Part shown: positions 20,752 through 21,350 of the stretch, piece after piece
Layout of the letters: each line of letters begins with the position of its first letter
How positions within the stretch are numbered: position 1 is the stretch's first letter
Virus record (IMG/VR): IMGVR_UViG_3300013131_000288
Span: 1 to 21,350 of that record
DNA length: 21,350 nucleotides
Reading direction: 5' to 3' (one strand)
From: a virus
Program-made: the position numbers and the translations under genes
Notes under the pieces: generated by a model
Database searches by the model: none
The model's input: only the letters and a program-made list of their open reading frames with translations
What the model was told of the DNA's origin: nothing

Positions 20752-21350
20752 ATGGAAAAATTATTAACCCCGAATCCTAAACGATTCTCTTTATTCCCAG
20801 TTAAGCACCAAGACATTTGGACAATGTATAAAACTGCGGAGGCTTCTTTCTGGACTGCAGAAGAGATTGATTTAGCTCAGGATATCACAGACTGGAGAGA
20901 AAAATTAACTGATAATGAGAGATACTTCATTAAGCACGTAATTGCTTTCTTCAACAACTCAGATGGAATCGTTAACGAGAATCTAGCTGCTAATTTCTTT
21001 AACCAGGTTCAATACCCTGAAGCAAGATGTTTCTACGGATTTCAGTTAGCTATCGAAAACATTCACGGGGAAACTTATTCTCTATTGATTGACACTTATA
21101 TTAATGATGAGGAAGAAAAAGATCACCTTTTTAATGCTGTAGAAACAGTTCCTTCTGTTAGTCGTAAAGCTAATTGGGCTATGAAATGGATTGACAAAGG
21201 TTCTTTTGTTGAAACGTTAATTGCTTTTGCAGCAGTTGAAGGAATTTTCTTCTCTGGATCTTTCTGTTCTATTTATTGGTTAAAGAAAAGAGGTTTAATG
21301 CCAGGTCTTTCTTTCGCTAATGAATTAATATCTAGAGATGAAGGACTACA
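20752..21350 (+). CDS. nrdB: Ribonucleotide reductase class I beta subunit (partial, 5' part)
   Basis: The gene starts at ATG 20752 and runs off the window end after 199 codons. Diiron ligands and the radical tyrosine are in place: D40 in [13 protein letters not shown]102 and H105 in [10 protein letters not shown] with radical Y109, E164 in [10 protein letters not shown], and E197 near the edge. The later His ligand would lie just beyond. NrdB houses the tyrosyl radical used by NrdA to reduce ribonucleotides. An endonuclease gene sits directly upstream. No intron or intein is seen in the visible part. Confidence 0.93.
   Translation, partial: MEKLLTPNPKRFSLFPVKHQDIWTMYKTAEASFWTAEEIDLAQDITDWREKLTDNERYFIKHVIAFFNNSDGIVNENLAANFFNQVQYPEARCFYGFQLAIENIHGETYSLLIDTYINDEEEKDHLFNAVETVPSVSRKANWAMKWIDKGSFVETLIAFAAVEGIFFSGSFCSIYWLKKRGLMPGLSFANELISRDEGL

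Noticed and set aside
1-21350. tRNA genes, CRISPR arrays, insertion sequences or a replication origin.
   Set aside because: No gap is long enough for most of these. No cloverleaf, regular spacer repeats, transposase or iteron-like repeats were seen on reading both strands by eye.

Overview
The window is a piece of a T4-like (Straboviridae-type) myovirus genome. It is strongly AT-rich, has tightly packed and often overlapping genes, and carries recognisable T4 functions: gp32-like ssDNA-binding protein, gp61-like primase, UvsY, UvsW, a family B DNA polymerase (gp43), a gp56-like dCTPase/dUTPase, the NrdB ribonucleotide reductase subunit and a tail-tube-like structural protein. The host is probably a member of the Bacteroidetes. 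Starts rely on A-rich leaders rather than clear Shine-Dalgarno sites, and there is a histone-H1/Hc1-like small protein and a DUF4494-like protein, both families I associate with that phylum. The host call is inference. Layout: 1-2949 holds virion (tail/baseplate) genes. 2927-4503 holds a RuvC-like nuclease gene whose start has been displaced by a GIY-YIG homing endonuclease, leaving a relic of the old 5' end. 4542-10025 is a replication/recombination block: gp32, primase, a small protein, UvsY and UvsW. 10065-16278 is a run of mostly unrecognised small proteins, several with N-termini like the T4 capsid-targeting peptide, plus a 665-residue ligase-like/nucleotidyltransferase fusion. A rho-independent terminator follows. 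16333-17608 holds one more such gene and, on the minus strand, another candidate plus an HNH endonuclease. 17661-21350 holds the N-terminal half of the DNA polymerase, a small membrane protein, gp56, a second GIY-YIG endonuclease and the start of nrdB. The most striking system is at 7234-10025. The UvsW helicase gene is fractured into three overlapping ORFs in three different frames: N-extein plus an intein N-half, a free-standing PD-(D/E)XK-like homing endonuclease, and an intein C-half plus C-extein. The break falls inside the DEAH-box (Walker B) motif, between E and C of D-E-C-H, so an active helicase should form only by protein trans-splicing. A second signal is a set of proteins starting with a motif of the form Y-[SQ]-[EQ]-[FY]-[LI]-x-E. 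This matches the cleaved capsid-targeting peptide of T4 internal proteins and suggests a cluster of head-packaged, injected proteins. A third is a recurrent element of the form G-[GA]-ATATATAA, found exactly 3 nt before the ATG of five genes (and at looser spacing at three others). It resembles a T4-type late promoter and would give leaderless or nearly leaderless transcripts. Four homing-type endonucleases (two GIY-YIG, one PD-(D/E)XK-like, one HNH) lie within 21 kb, so the region is heavily colonised by mobile genes.
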